Positions 23,890 to 37,800 of a stretch of 64,000 nt of DNA are shown here, one piece after another (the stretch's first letter is position 1; each line of letters begins with the position of its first letter). A model generated the notes under the pieces. The model saw only the letters and a program-made list of their open reading frames with translations. It did not search any database and was not told where the DNA came from. The position numbers and the translations under genes are program-made. The DNA is from Calliopsis andreniformis (lineage: Eukaryota > Arthropoda > Insecta > Hymenoptera > Andrenidae). The DNA is taken from contig NC_135064.1 of the NCBI RefSeq assembly GCF_051401765.1, positions 20,992,001 to 21,056,000 on the forward strand, written 5' to 3'.

Positions 23890-26800
23890 ATAGGGTATAC
23901 TCATAAGTAGGAATGTATGTACATAATTGCATCATAGTTAACCTGTGAGTATTTTATCTTCTTCATTTCAGTTGAGTATGCGAATTTCTTGCTCGTAATT
24001 TCATGCAATGGATCTCTCCCAGAACTACTCCAACAACTTATTAGTAAGACAATTTCCAAATCCATACTACTTTGCCAGTGGAACATACCCCACTGTTCAG
24101 CACCCCTATCACCTAAGCGCCTCAAAGGCTCACTACATTAAACATTTATTTAATATCTCCATTAAAAGTGATACACCATGAAATAGAAATCCTAGGGAAG
24201 TGAGTAAACGCAATTTCACTCAGTCACCTACGCCATGGGAAGAACGTGACCCTTATGAATTACTGCATTTTGGAAGTGAGCAGACTGCCACCATATTAAA
24301 CCCGTCTGAAGGCTGGCGTACAACTTTTAAGGCCTTCTACGCGCTCCACCCGGCCCTTTCCTCGGCAGAACACGTCAACCCTCCTTCATACAGTTATACG
24401 ATTTGACCGAGCCACGGGGTAAGTTCCGGACGGGATGCGATAGGATTTACTGCTCCAGACATATTTCAGCTTCCGATCCGAGGAGTTCAGTCAGCTAAGA
24501 TCGCGCGTTTCATACTACGTCTCCTATTTTTCCACGTTATCGGCGACCCTTTATAGTTGCGCATAACGAGCACAGTCGAGAAACGATGGAATAGTACGGC
24601 CTTTGATCGCACTATCAAATGGTTACGCGGAGATTCTGATGTGTGGCTCATACATTTTGTAATGGGACGATGGTAGTTTTACTGCTGATGGAGTTTGCAG
24701 TCGGTTGTTTCGTTAAATAGGGGGTTCGATGGCTATGAAAAGTATGAAAAGTTCATTTATGGAGAAAGAATAATCTTTGTGAAGCTACTGTTTATGTGTA
24801 GACACAGGGGGAGTGCAATATTAGAGGATAATGTAAATTATTTTGGTTATTGGTGCAAAGAACCTCGGTAGCCTTCGACACTAGATCATAATCTAAGAAA
24901 AACTTAGAAAGAAATGAGTATTATATGCAGAAGAATGGGACGAAAAGATTGTATAAAAATGTGGAAAAATAGTGTTCAATGAGAACTCTTTCTATAATCG
25001 TCGATTATAACAAAGTCTGTTCATAAAAGTTATCAGTCCAAAGGTAATTCAATATTTGTGAAAACATTAAAATAAAGTACGTACCTAAAAAATAGAAGAT
25101 ATTGGTAACAATTGTATCGAGGATTAATATAAAAGAACAGAATCCCTTTCAAGAGAAGAATAACGATCCTTTGAGTACTCGTTCTTCCGGAAGATCATCA
25201 TGAAAGCAATTAAGTAATGCACCTTAGGGAACGGGGTCCCTACAGAATCGAGGCAAAACGAAAACATTGGAAGATAAACGGCGATCGACTGACGATCGTC
25301 TAACATCAGCTGATTAATTGCTATGAACTCTTAATCCCTTAAAAGTCAGTATCTCTATGAAAGCTTGACTTGATTTGTTCCATTTTATACTGGAGGCAAT
25401 AAATAACACATTTCACTGACTTAAATTATAATACATTGTGACACTGTACTATCAGTGTATCATTTAAGATAGTTGCACCTAAAAAGAACTCTTTTAGGAA
25501 TTAAAAAAAAAGAGTAATATACAAGACAAAATATCTATACAAATATAATAAAAAGAGGAAACAGCTGTACCATGACTTCATAATATATTACGCATCATCA
25601 ACACACTCCACCTACAAAGCGATAGAAGGCCACACAGAGAACGAGTTAAATAAAAAATTCTCGCCGCTTATCCCCAGTCATTTGGATCGCCCAAGAACAG
25701 TGAGCGTCGATCTACGTGCCAAGAAAGAAACGAAAATACAGCGGTAAGGAAGAAACGGCGCAGAGTCGCGACAGAAGAAGACCCCGAGTGGTCCGAGGAG
25801 ATCGAATCGGCTGGTAAATTAGACGACGATTGTTCGCTCCCAAGTAGCGACGAAGGCTACTAATCAGGAGGTTGCACTCGCCCCTCTTGAACGAAACGAG
25901 GCCGGTTCTTCGAGTAACTCTCTTCGAGAACATCCTGCCCGTCCCCTCCCCTCTGCCACGCTCGTGAGGACTCGTGAAAGTTAGAACTGGCGCTAACTCG
26001 ACTCCGCTAACGGGCAATCAGATCGCCTCTGTTGGGACAACAAATTCTCTTCCACCCCCACATCTATGTCTTTCCGCCCCGCTCGGGCCGCTTGTATAGC
26101 TTATTTATCGAAGAAGTTAGCTGGGGGTTAAATGGCAGTAAATCCTTCCCCCGACGGGAGGAATGGACATCGCGACTTAATTGCCTCGGCCTGATTCCTC
26201 GCCCTACTGATTGGATAACGATGATTTGTAATGTCCTACTGTGTCCTAGAGCTGAGTGCTCTTGAGGATTCGTCGTAGATTTTTCAGCAAGCTGTGTTAG
26301 GGTCTGTGTCAGTAGTTGTGAAAGAGGTCTGGGTTAAAAATCTATAAAAGTTGACCTTTTTTCATCATGGATTTTTGAAGTATTATAAAGGTGGTTTTTT
26401 AATTCTTTAAGCATTCAAATATGATTTAATAAGGGGGAAATTCATAAGGGATGAAAGATCAACAGCGACAGACGCTGTTAACAACTGGGTTAATGCTTGC
26501 TTTATTATGCGAGGGTCACGTGTTCAAGAAAATCCTCTCGAGACCTGGATAATATCTATTCGAAGAACGTGCACGGGAAATATCAGCAGCTGTATCCATG
26601 GACGATCTGATCGAGGATATCCTGCATCCCGATTTCCCGTAACCCTACGTAGTAGATCCAACGAGGGAAGAATCGGAAGAGTCGAGGGAGAGTTACATTG
26701 AGACCTCGACGGTCTAGGTCTTATTGTCCCATTTACACCGACTTCTTATATCTGGAACTGTTGTCAGTGTCACCGTGACAGGATATCTTCGTACCCATAT

Positions 26801-29800
26801 GGTTCGCCAAGTATCACGATACTTACAAGTCTCCCTTATTTCGGTTGTTTATGGTAACTTGCTCATGTAGATGACAATCAAAATTTGTCTTACATTTATT
26901 TAGAAATGTGGAAAATTCTAATTATTTATTTTTTATTTACTATTTTACCATCGATATAGTAAACTCTTGGGATCTAATTGCATTTGAGTAGACAATTTGA
27001 AACTTAAGTATTTACTTGTTATACTAGTTTATACTATATTTCGTGTCCAAGTGGAAAATTCTAAATATTTCAAAGAGTCTTTCAAACAAGACTCACATAT
27101 TTTAGATCTTATAGAAGTAACTAATTTGGTACGAATATATTTCAGTAAATATATTCCTCAAAATATTTCATAGTCTTATTAACTATTAAGAGATCCTTTT
27201 TTATAAAATTATTAAACAGGTATTATAGTACACCATATGAAGAAACGTCTACATTAATAAAACTAGTTCTTCATTTTTTTCTATCACGAAACTTCTTTCC
27301 CTCGTTGTGGTCACTGATAACAGAACAAGCAGTGTTTCCTATGGAACAATGACAGCTGTCTTTCTTCGCCAGAGTCCCAGAAAAGATGTCAAATTAGTAT
27401 AATATTTTATGAGAGAATATACGGTTAAACCCATGGAAGAGGGGGTGGAAGGGTCGATCGACTGCAACCAGAACCAAAGAGGATCAATGAGCTATACGCG
27501 ATTCTTTACGGGTCTAATTGAGCGCGGAGATAACGCGACCGATTCCTGCTGGGTAATAACGTTCCTTGGCCTCCGTTTTCTTTAATGGTCGAACTAATCG
27601 CTGCTGGTACCTTAACTATGCCTATAGATGCCCCCTCGATTCGCTGATATATCGTTAAAGCATTTTAGGAACTGTACCCTGAACTCCGAAATAATATTTA
27701 TAAAACAATTGCTAAAAAATCTGAGTAAACAACAAACACTTCTAAAATTTAATTCTTGTGGATCTTTATGGCACCTTAAAGAAAAATTCTCACAGGTTTA
27801 ACAAGCTTTTTATTTTTAATTTTACAGATTTCTTGTTTTATCTAATAGATACAAAGACAGTCGATATACAATATATAAAATTCTGTTAAGTCTGCTTTCT
27901 GCATTTACACCGATAGAACTGTTCATCGATTATGTGCACCTAGCCTTTGAACTTCGAATACTTTAAATTTCTATTATTTAGAGTTGCTCATATTGGCTGT
28001 AATAACAGTAAGAATATCATAGTAGAACATCGATTAAAATATAAACAGTGAGTTACTAGTAATTCGTTGAAGAAAATAAAGTAGGCTAGCTAATCTAGCA
28101 AAAGAATGCTTCAAGTTTGAGTCTCCTGATATTTTAGATAATCGAGGTCCCATAGCCATGAATTTGAATGAGACTACGACCGACGAAAAAGGAAGCTTCA
28201 TTGTGTCCCCTAGAATCGACAAAATTATCCTCGACCAATTGTCGATCGTGCACGCCCAGGATGACAGTGAGTCATCAGTGACTAGTTTTACGATGACACC
28301 TCTGACGAACGCCTTCGCCTTTTTTTCTGGGTGGCCACCACGGGGACAGTATGTAAAAAGGCCATCAGCGATTCGACGGTGGTAGCCTGTTCCAACGCTC
28401 TCTCAGAGCCCCTAAGAGAGTCGTTACCACCGTCGTCTCTCTCCCCCCGTTCCGTGAACGCAAGAGGGTGGCGTGTGCAACTGTCCTCTCACGGCCGATG
28501 CACCGATCCGTGCCTCGATCGTACGGCTGAATTTCGAATTCTCGAAGACGCACACGCCGGCAGTAACGGTAACTACCCGTGCGCGATTTACGATCCTCCA
28601 GGACTATAAACAATGGGTAAACGCCAGGTTATTACGTCAAGAAGACCCAGCCACGGGGCGAGAAACGAGGAGGCAGGCTGGAATTGCCGCATCAGAGAGG
28701 TGTGTCCGCTCACCTTCGCAGGGGTGGACACGTTTCTAAGGGCGTTTGGCATGGTACGGGAGATTGACGACGGAAGCCCCTCTGACTTTGTTTGGTCTAG
28801 GTTCGCAGAGGTGTAGAAGAAAGTCTTGATCCTTGGAGGACACTGTGTGAAAGTATCGAAGTGTGTTGAGTTATTAAACATAGAGTGGTGACTGGTGTAC
28901 AGGAAAACTTTTACAATCAAGTTTTAAGTATGTGAAAACTTTCACGTTTTCCAACTCAGAAACTGTTCCTTAGAATTTGACTTTATCCTTTCCAGAGCCT
29001 CTGTAAACACAGAAATTATTTTGCTTCTCTGAAAGGATCGAGTCTGACAAATGTCGTACCTATTCTACTTGCAGGTATGAGTACCTCCACTACTCTTAAC
29101 TACTCTAGAGAATTATACATATACTAACATCCACATGAAAACACTCAATACCCCAAACCTCAGTCTAAGTGCTTCAAGTGTTCCGACTTGCAACCAGTTT
29201 ATCCACTTCAGTTTGACGTCCCAGCTCATTGACACAGCCCCACAGCCATATTTCCCTGAAACTGTTCGTTCTTCTGGGCTCAAAGTACCGTACCAAACAA
29301 GATGCCGCTCATTGCCGTCATTTGTAGGCGCTGTACAAATGTATAGGTGGGTGTGCACGTTGGGAAGGCAACAGGAGCTGAGAGGATACGCGAAGCTCGA
29401 TCGCTCCAGATATATAAGTATTCCCGAAGGCGAGGGGCAATTTGTCCCGGTCATTTGGCGAGTCCACGGGGACTCCCTGACTGTAATCCAATCACTAGCC
29501 ACACTCTCCCTCTCTCTCCACTTCTGTCGCTGCCCGCTCGAGACAGTTCTCTCTCTTCCTCGGCCCTTCCTATCGTCCCCTTTCACAAGGGTTCCCTGTC
29601 TCTCTCTCTCTGGCCAGGCAGCGTCCGTCTCCCTCGGCACCCTTCTTCCATGGCAGAGCCTCGTCAGTCGTCATTGAGTCCCCGGCAATCCTGACCGAGT
29701 GACGACTGCATCGACTGTGCACGGATTCTGAACGGGGGTGTTTAGGAGTCCACGCGACGTTACCTCGAGAAAGGGAATAAGATTACGCCCGTGGAGGTCC

Positions 29801-32117
29801 TAATTAGACGCGAAATTGCGTTTCGAATTTGCTCCCGTGAAGGGTTAAGAGGAGGCATCCGGAATGCTTGAAAGGATACTTCTGGGAGATTAGAAACCTT
29901 TTCAGAGACGATTTTACTGCTTTCATAGTGATTTGAGGTGTCTGAAAGGGATTTGAGATATGGTAAGAGGGAGGAAGAAAAAATTCAGGGAAATATAAAA
30001 AGAAATGAAATAGTACTGTTTTTAAGTAAATGTTGTTTCTCACCAAAAAAACTGTGCTGGGTATAATTGCGTATACATTTTGAAGGTTCTCTATGTTTCT
30101 TAGAATACATATCTAAATATTTCAACACCTCCAATTTGATTTATGAACAATTACAGCAGATGGTATAATATAAAATATATTGCAGAAAAAAGTTCGCAGT
30201 TTTCATTTAAAATATTCGGTTCTTAAAATCAGAGATGCTTAAAAACATCTAGAAACCATTATATAATATTCCTCTTGTACTTGTTCTCTTCCCTAAGAGA
30301 GAAATACGCCTGAATGTAGAAATACGACGCATGAATTCTCACCAGAGTCGTGCCTAGAGGCGAATGGCATACGTGATCTTGCTACAGAGGGGTTGCACGA
30401 GAAATTAGCCTTGTTGAAAGGCGGCCCTTTTATGCCTTCGCCTTTCCTGGCCTCTCTATTCTTTTTCCTTTAAACTGACCCGACTCCGGTCCAATATACC
30501 GAACATACGTTGACGTGCTTTAACGCGAAACTTTACCTTCTCCTTGTTAACGCGCGAGAACGGGTATCCTTTATTCCGAAAAGTGAAAGACACATGAGAT
30601 TTCGTTGACGTAAGTGGAACATATTTTTCCTCGTCCTGAGTATCCATTCTTTTGCATTAAATAAGTATTCAAACTTACAATTATACTATTATATACACAT
30701 ATTTAAATAAGCATACTTTATTTTTTATTTAAACTAAATTTTTATTTCCTAGTGTTAATTCGTATCATGTTATTAAAATTCAGAGAGGAAAGAGGAACTC
30801 TGTTCAACTGTCTCTGGCTCATTAATTTATTTTTTATTATGTCATATTAGTCTACTACAATTAACTATGGTGCATGAATTCAGAGAAAAATCATAAGTAT
30901 TTAGTACCTTTTTGCTTACACCATTTGCCTTGCAATTATGTTAACGAAAATATTCTTAAAACATTCGTCATATTCTTTGACATGTTCTTTTTTTCAAATT
31001 TAGTGTTCTATTTAAAAGAGAATGTTTGTTAACTATATAAAGCATATTAAATTTGAAGGTTTCTTTTTCGAAGAAATATTCGTCGTTCCTGGGAAGAAGG
31101 AGAAATATGGTAATCCTTAATCTCTGCTTAACGGAACAAAATGTTCCGTTCAATACTCTCATCTGTTAGGTAGTTCCGGTACGTGTACCGCGCGCAGTTC
31201 CGGCCGAGCGTTGCCGCAATTACCGCACTGTGATTTAGAGCCCACCCGTTATAGAGCTTTGATTTACGGCGACCCGCGTGAAATTAATTTGAATTCGGTA
31301 ATGTACGAATAACTCGTGGCGACCACAATCGTCGAAAAGTCTTTCTGGTATACTCCTTTCGATTCCTTTTCCCTTTTCACTGTCTATTTATGATTCATGC
31401 AATCTATCTAACTTCTATCTATTTCACTCATTAAAATTATTAATGTGAAAGTTTCATATAAAGGCGTTTTTTCAGAGTTTCAACATTTTCAGATATATTT
31501 CAACTGGTGATGTCACTCTGTAGTAGCACTAGTGGTGGTCACATTCAAAAAACAGTCTTCACACCCCTCAAGTCTAAACTACCCCAAGAAATTCCTCAGC
31601 TTCTCATTACTCAAGATACTGATCCCCAAAATTGGCCCAAAAAATTCCTAATTCGAGTCCTTGAATTATCCACAGGACGCTCAGCATAGACCCCCAGTAA
31701 TCTTCAAGGACCCTGAACTGTCCCCGCAAAGGGAGAGCCATCGTATCGGTCATCCGCGTCCCAGGCTCACGAGAAGCGAGTTTTCAATCGCGCAATACCG
31801 AAATTAATTTCAATCTACGTAAGGGTGGGGGCACGAGTAAGATGCTGGCCGATGTACGCTCGAATGATCACGAATGCCAGTAAGATTGAGCCGATCGGAT
31901 GGCAGAGAGAAGCTTCTTAGATCTCCGCGATGCTTCTGGTGTATATAAACCGATCCACGGCGAGGCCTGGCGGGGGTCGATCGAGTTCGTAACGAGATTT
32001 GCCCGATGTCCACGAAACGGTTTAAGCTCGGATCACGTTCGACCGTTTAGCCTTCTTTCTTCCGTTTCGTTCTCGACGGTAAACGCTTTCGACGATTCTA
32101 TTTCTCGACGATTCTCT

Positions 32118-32232
32118 CCACGATTCTTCTTTCCCTTTCTCCACGATTCTTGTTTCTCTTTCGCTACGATTCTTCTTAATCTTACTCCACGATCCTTGTT
32201 TCTCTTTCTCTAGAATTCTTCTTTCTCTTTCC
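32118..32232. repeat. 23-bp pyrimidine-rich minisatellite, five units
   Basis: Five consecutive 23-bp units follow the pattern CCACGATTCTTSTTTCTCTTTC. Related partial units lie at 32080-32117 and again at about 32398-32470, so the array was larger and has been split by AT-rich sequence. One strand is almost pure pyrimidine. Confidence 0.75.
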
Positions 32233-33131
32233 CTCAACTATCTTACTTATTCATTTCTTTATTAATTATACAAATAAAAAACCTATTAGTGTACAAATAT
32301 ATTTAAAGGGCAAAGCAAAGACATTCCTTCAAAAGCTGGAGAACAGAACTTATAAGTAAAGGAAATGAACTATAGTAGTGTTATGCATAATATTACCAAA
32401 ATTCTTTCTCTTTCACCACGATTCCTCTTCCTCTATCTCCTCGACTTTTCTTTCCCTTTCTCTCTGTCGTTTACCGCGCCTTCGTTCCTTCCACCCGTTT
32501 CCACCCTTCCATTGTTCTTCTTCCTCCCGTTCGACATCGCTCCCAGCGGTCATCCCCTTCTTTCGGATCGAGATAAAGCGGACAGATCGCGCATGCACCG
32601 GGAAAGAAGCTCGTGGCACCGGCAAAACGCTTCCGCCCGGGCCGCGCGTATGATTTATTCCGGCGCGAAGCACCCACCAGAAATATCTGATACCCCTAAT
32701 GAATTTCTGCGCTGGTGTGCGTGCGTGTGTGGTCGGGGGGCGCGGGGGAGGGCGGGCTGAAAGAAATATGGGGTGAACCGACGACACACGGATGGACCGA
32801 GCGTTTCGTCTGACCGAAATACCGCCTTGGTCGGGGGCCTTTGGTTGTTCATGGTAATGAGCGAGAGGTAATGGGAGATTTTTGGTGGAACACCGTATTG
32901 ATGCTTCGTTTCTCAGTTTTCGAGGTTAATGGAGTTTTGAGAGGCACAGAAATTCGGAGATAGGCGCACCGTCGAGTAAAAGTATTGGGATAGGTGTTCG
33001 ATATCGTCATATGTGTTTGGAGGAAGTTCTACAATCAGTAAAATTAGAAGCGTGTTAAAAGGCCTGAAATTTGTGTGAAATGTGTCTGATTTAGAAGTTA
33101 TTCTACTGGCGATATACATTATCCTGGTCAG

Positions 33132-33243
33132 ACGTAGCAAAATTAGTAAAATAAGACCCAAGTCAGACATAATATAATCAGTAGAATAAGTCTGGAAGCA
33201 GGTACAGAGAAATCAGTAGAATAAGTTCCAAATCAGACACAGC
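33132..33243. repeat. Degenerate tandem repeat (ATTAGTARAATAAG / TCAGACA)
   Basis: About three diverged copies of AATCAGTAGAATAAG followed by a TCAGACA-like word, with variable spacing. Confidence 0.5.
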
Positions 33244-34719
33244 GTAATCTCGTTTCATTTCACCGTGCAGAATCATCCCTTAAATTTTCTAACCATACAC
33301 GATTTATACTATAAAATGGAAATTCATTGAAGATACTAGGTGTTCTAATACGTCTGATTAGGGGTGGACAGTCCAATTTCCTTAATTTTAATCTTCATCT
33401 ACGAACACCCAATTTTAAACTACTTTAGAGGCTTTTCTCAAAACCTGCTGGTATTAAATATTTTTCAAATTAATATGCTGTTAATTGGAATCTAGGAACG
33501 AGGTATGACATATATTTAATAAGCTAATAGGCAGATATTTAGTAGAATTATTAAAAAATGTAGAACACAGAGCGCAAGGATAACGTAGAATGCAAAGGAA
33601 ACAGAAAATTATGGGGCGAAAAGGGGAAAAAGGAGTTGAATGGCTCAGAAGGCGGCACGGTGAGAATTCAGCCGGCTATGAGATGAATGGCACGTGGCCC
33701 GCATGAGATTGAGAACGAAGAATATTCAGCACGGAATTCGCGAGAAATTAGGCGTGAAATACGCCGTGCGCTTCGAATATTTCTGCCACCGACAGATTTC
33801 GACTTTCCTGTCAGACACGGGCTCGGACGATCCATCGATCTGCCTCTGTACGCTCGCCACCGTGAACTCAGGATTCGTCGCGGCTCTTTCCCGCATTGTA
33901 ACTGTTTCATCTCGTAGTTGTAACCTTGGAAAGCCACAAAATCGTCGACGAACATTTCTTTCTAGAGATTTTCATTATTTTTATTTTATAAACAGCAGAA
34001 CAGTAGAAAATTAATTAACGCTTACAAAATTTTATTGAAGTACCATATTGCAGATAATGGATTATTGTAGAAGCTTAAAATATTTATTTAACATAACATA
34101 GAATATAATATTGAACTGAAAACTTTCTTATACTTATTTAGTTAGTAGTCCAAGTAAATTAATAGACATATTTTATAGAAATAATCAAAATTGGAACACC
34201 ATTATGTTTTCCATTCAGAGAATTTTTTATTTTGCTTGGACATGCAGTGACGAGTAGGCCAAACGCAAACGAACTGACCCCTGACAGTTGAATATAGAAA
34301 GGTAAGGGTAAGTGTCAATCTCAATAAATTCCTGACGGACCATTCAGGTGCACGCGATCCAAAGATTATGTCTGTACTTCGATCAGTTACGTTCCACACA
34401 GGACTCTTGTTTTGTATTCCTTTGGCGAAACCAATCTCCATAACGAATACCTGCTGCCAGACTTTCTGACCACATCGACGATCTCTTCGTCTCTACATTT
34501 ACACGCCCTTCTACTTTTTACATTGCGAATGTGTGGCTGGATCTAAATCTTGTCATCCATCTAGAAAACCGTGTGACAAACTTATTAAGTACTGTACATA
34601 GATCTCTTTATAAATTCAATTCTGCTAGTTTCTCCTTCAACTCAACTCAGTATTAGGAATTTCTAATCTGCTTAATACACAGGTCAGCCAAAGGAAAAAT
34701 ACTTTCTTGTTATTGTTTA

Positions 34720-34882
34720 CACATATTACATAACAGAGTCATATAACTTTTTAGAAAACAAAAAAGAGAGATGTTATACATATGTCTCCTTTCTATTTTC
34801 CCTGTTTTCCCAAAGACAGATCTTATACATACGTCTCTTTTCTGTTTTCTGAAAAGTCACATGACTGTTACGTAACATGTAG
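34720..34882. repeat. Inverted repeat / fold-back, about 163 bp
   Basis: The left arm contains CATATTACATAACAGAGTCA and continues AACTTTTTAGAAAACA; the reverse complement of the right arm reads CATGTTACGTAACAGTCATG then GACTTTTCAGAAAACA. The inner part also carries a direct repeat TTATACATAYGTCTC (about 34774 and 34823). Confidence 0.5.
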
Positions 34883-37800
34883 TATAGACCCACCTTTACA
34901 TAACATAATTACAAGAGAAGGATCTAATAGTTTCCTGAAAAATAATAGAATCTGGGATGTCAGAGAGTGGATAGGACAGAAGAGAGTTCCGAATGACCGT
35001 GGCAGCTGAAAAAGATTTAAATAATCATATATATCGAACGCGGCAATAAATCGCCAGCGTGTCCATCCGGCTCCCCCCAGCATCGCCACCCCAACTACTG
35101 GCATCTATAGCAATGGGGTGGACCAGTGATATATGTCTTCCCTATAACAGCCAGAATCAAAACACCGTCCTCCCCTGCTACGGCGATGTTTGTCCTTCGG
35201 CCAGCGACTTCTGTGGCAGACAGTTCGTATCAGAGGAATCGCTGTATTAATTAACAGTAAATTGCTGGTTACAAGAGGAAACAGCTCCCAGGATCCTGGT
35301 TTCATCGATGTTATTCATTACCTGTTATTTCAATTGAATCGGGGAGTTAGTACAGGTTCAAAATTAGCGAGTTGAAGATCAGAAAATCAGAGTCAAAGAG
35401 TGTCACTAACATAGGAAACAAGTGGATTTAATACACTTTGACTGTGGGATCCTGACACGTGAAACCGCTATGTTAGATATTTAGATCTCTAGATCCAAAA
35501 ATTCACAATTACCTTACAAAAGACAAATGAACAAGAGTACCCAAACGATCCAATAAACATTCCAGCAAGTTTATAACGAAAGAATCCTACAGCGCCAAAC
35601 TTCAAAATTCACTCTCACCTATTACTCAAAATCTCCACTAAAAAGGTCAATAATTCCAGAGCTCCTCCAGAGAATAGAAATTCCGAGGAAGTCTCTTTAC
35701 CTGTCCATTAAACCTCCCGATGTAACATCTTACTAGCACGAAGTAGTACAGTGCACGCTGCAGCAGATACTTGAGGAGCGTGTTGAACCGGCAGTAACCT
35801 CGACGCAGCTACCAGTCCAGCGGTGTTACGATCCCCCAGAGTTGCTCAACGTGCTGTATCTGGTCAGGAACAAAGTCCTGGCGCATAGGAGATTACGGAA
35901 CGTTGGTGGACGTTGGTCACTTGACCGGTATTACAGACGTAATATCGTAAACAATGTCCCTTTCGGGCTGAGCCACGTTTATATCTGCGCAAGAGTCGCG
36001 GGATCTACCCCTCGGGGGCGGCGAAACTGGGAACCACCTTGCTTTCCCTTCTCTATCGCCGTGCACACCCTCGCGCGAACCCTTTCGCAAGCTGCGCTCT
36101 GTGTTTACTGTTGAATATTCATTCTTTGCCCTGATACAGCCGCGAACACGAAGTATCCACACATTAAGCGACGAGGCTCGGCTGGTCAGCTTGCCACTGA
36201 CCCTTTCGCCGCTTTTATCGGGAAGGAACGGTGGCGGCGTGTAATCTGGCCCTCGTTACACTTATGATCGAGGTGTAAAGTGGTGTTAACGTCGAGTCAC
36301 TCAGGCTAAGTCTGGTGAATGATAGCATGTGGCTTCGTTGGAATTGTAATGTAGGGTTGATGATAGGGAGTGTTGTTAATAGGTAGATCGCGGATTTTTA
36401 TGCTATTTCATATTTTTATAAACAGGGTTTAAGGAATGGAAGGTGAATGAAAATTGGCTTCATTTTTCAGATACCATGATTTATATTCTATTTTTCATAT
36501 TTTCTATAGTCTTAAATATTATATGAATTCTCTAACTTTTCACGCTCTTCAAATAGCTGGGAATGCATAGAAGTCTTCAGTCTATTAATACGGAGTTTAG
36601 ATTCTGTTTTCCTATTTCAGGTAATGAGAGCCATATGCTTGAGGATTCAGCTTATGACGCTGCAAGCCCTTCAAGAAAAGTTCTGTTATATTGTTCTAGA
36701 ATGATTAAATGTAGATACAAGTTCGATAGGAAGTGATTCTGTATGAAAAATAAGTGAACAAATATGGTATAACATTCTTTCATTTGAACGAGCATCCTCA
36801 TTCAAAAAGATAATTCACGCGAAAGCCACTCTAGTGACGTTCAATAACTAAAAGCTTAATTACCAGCTCTCCAATCACTGACACCAACAATCACTCCACT
36901 TCATGAAACTTATACTTCAGAACCAAAACCCCTCCGAAATAAGACGCTCCTCAGATTCGAGAATTTCCAGGACACGCGTCTCTCAGTTGACGAGCATCCT
37001 CTGATCGAAGGTATCGTTATCATCGGAATGGACAGTAACGAGGGTGGGCAGGGATCCCGCTCGAACGTTCCTGCAGGACCCTTTCCCGAGCCTTCGTCTT
37101 TCTGCCCCTCCGCCGTAAATACGGGACGCACAACTGTACTATCGCGGGAACAATAAAAATAGACCTCCCGTATAGGTTGGCCCGCTTACTATCAGGCCGC
37201 AAGTTACGATTAAAAGACCGCGACGGGAGACCCGCCCAGGCCATGTCTCGAATTCTCAGTTTCTGGGAAGACCTTCGGGTCGGGGGATTCGACAGGGGTG
37301 CCGGAGGGGCCAGGATCCTCGATCCTGCGGAAGGACCGAACCGACAGGATACGCCCGGATTCACGAACTTTCGTGCGGTGGCTCGAAAGCCTTTCGCGGG
37401 TTTATGCTTATCGTAAACATCGCCGCAGACAAATCGTCCCGCGGCGGGCCGATCTGCAGGGAGAATCTGCGCGCTGGTTGGACCGCGGAGCGATCAAACG
37501 ATACGACGTAATCGTAAATACGGGCAGGGAATTGACGAGAATGGACGAGCCCATGATGGCGAAGCCGCGGAAACCGAAAGGTGGGCGCTGGGAATACTCT
37601 CGCTGGAGTATGGAAATCTGGGTTCTGACAAATGGAAGCGCAGGACTCGTCCTTCTTACACTTCGAGGCGCTTTTTTTGAAGGATGACAGGGTAGAGACT
37701 TGTGCTGGTGGTGGGAGAGGGTTGAGTGTATTGTCATTGACGAGCTTATGAGAAAAGTAATCAGGGTCATTTGTTAGGTTAAACATTGGCTGAAAAGCGA

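Larger units (their letters stand above)
21241..33000. other. Gene-free stretch dense in GC-rich islands
   Basis: Islands lie at about 21240-22210, 22860-23560, 25640-26270, 28140-28820, 29110-29800, 31730-32110 and 32540-32860. A purine run at 21770-21810 is followed by a long pyrimidine run (21880-21955); 29510-29650 is also strongly pyrimidine-rich. Overlapping open frames on both strands (up to about 180 codons at 29113-29677) have no recognisable domain and look compositional. No supported gene. Confidence 0.5.

Noticed and set aside
29113..29677. Overlapping ORFs of 175-180 codons on both strands
   Set aside because: They mirror each other in a GC- and CT-rich tract, with no domain, no splice context and low-complexity Ser/Leu runs; rare stop codons explain them.
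37361..37786. Overlapping ORFs of 120-141 codons
   Set aside because: Three frames are open at once across a GC-rich island; none reads as a known domain.
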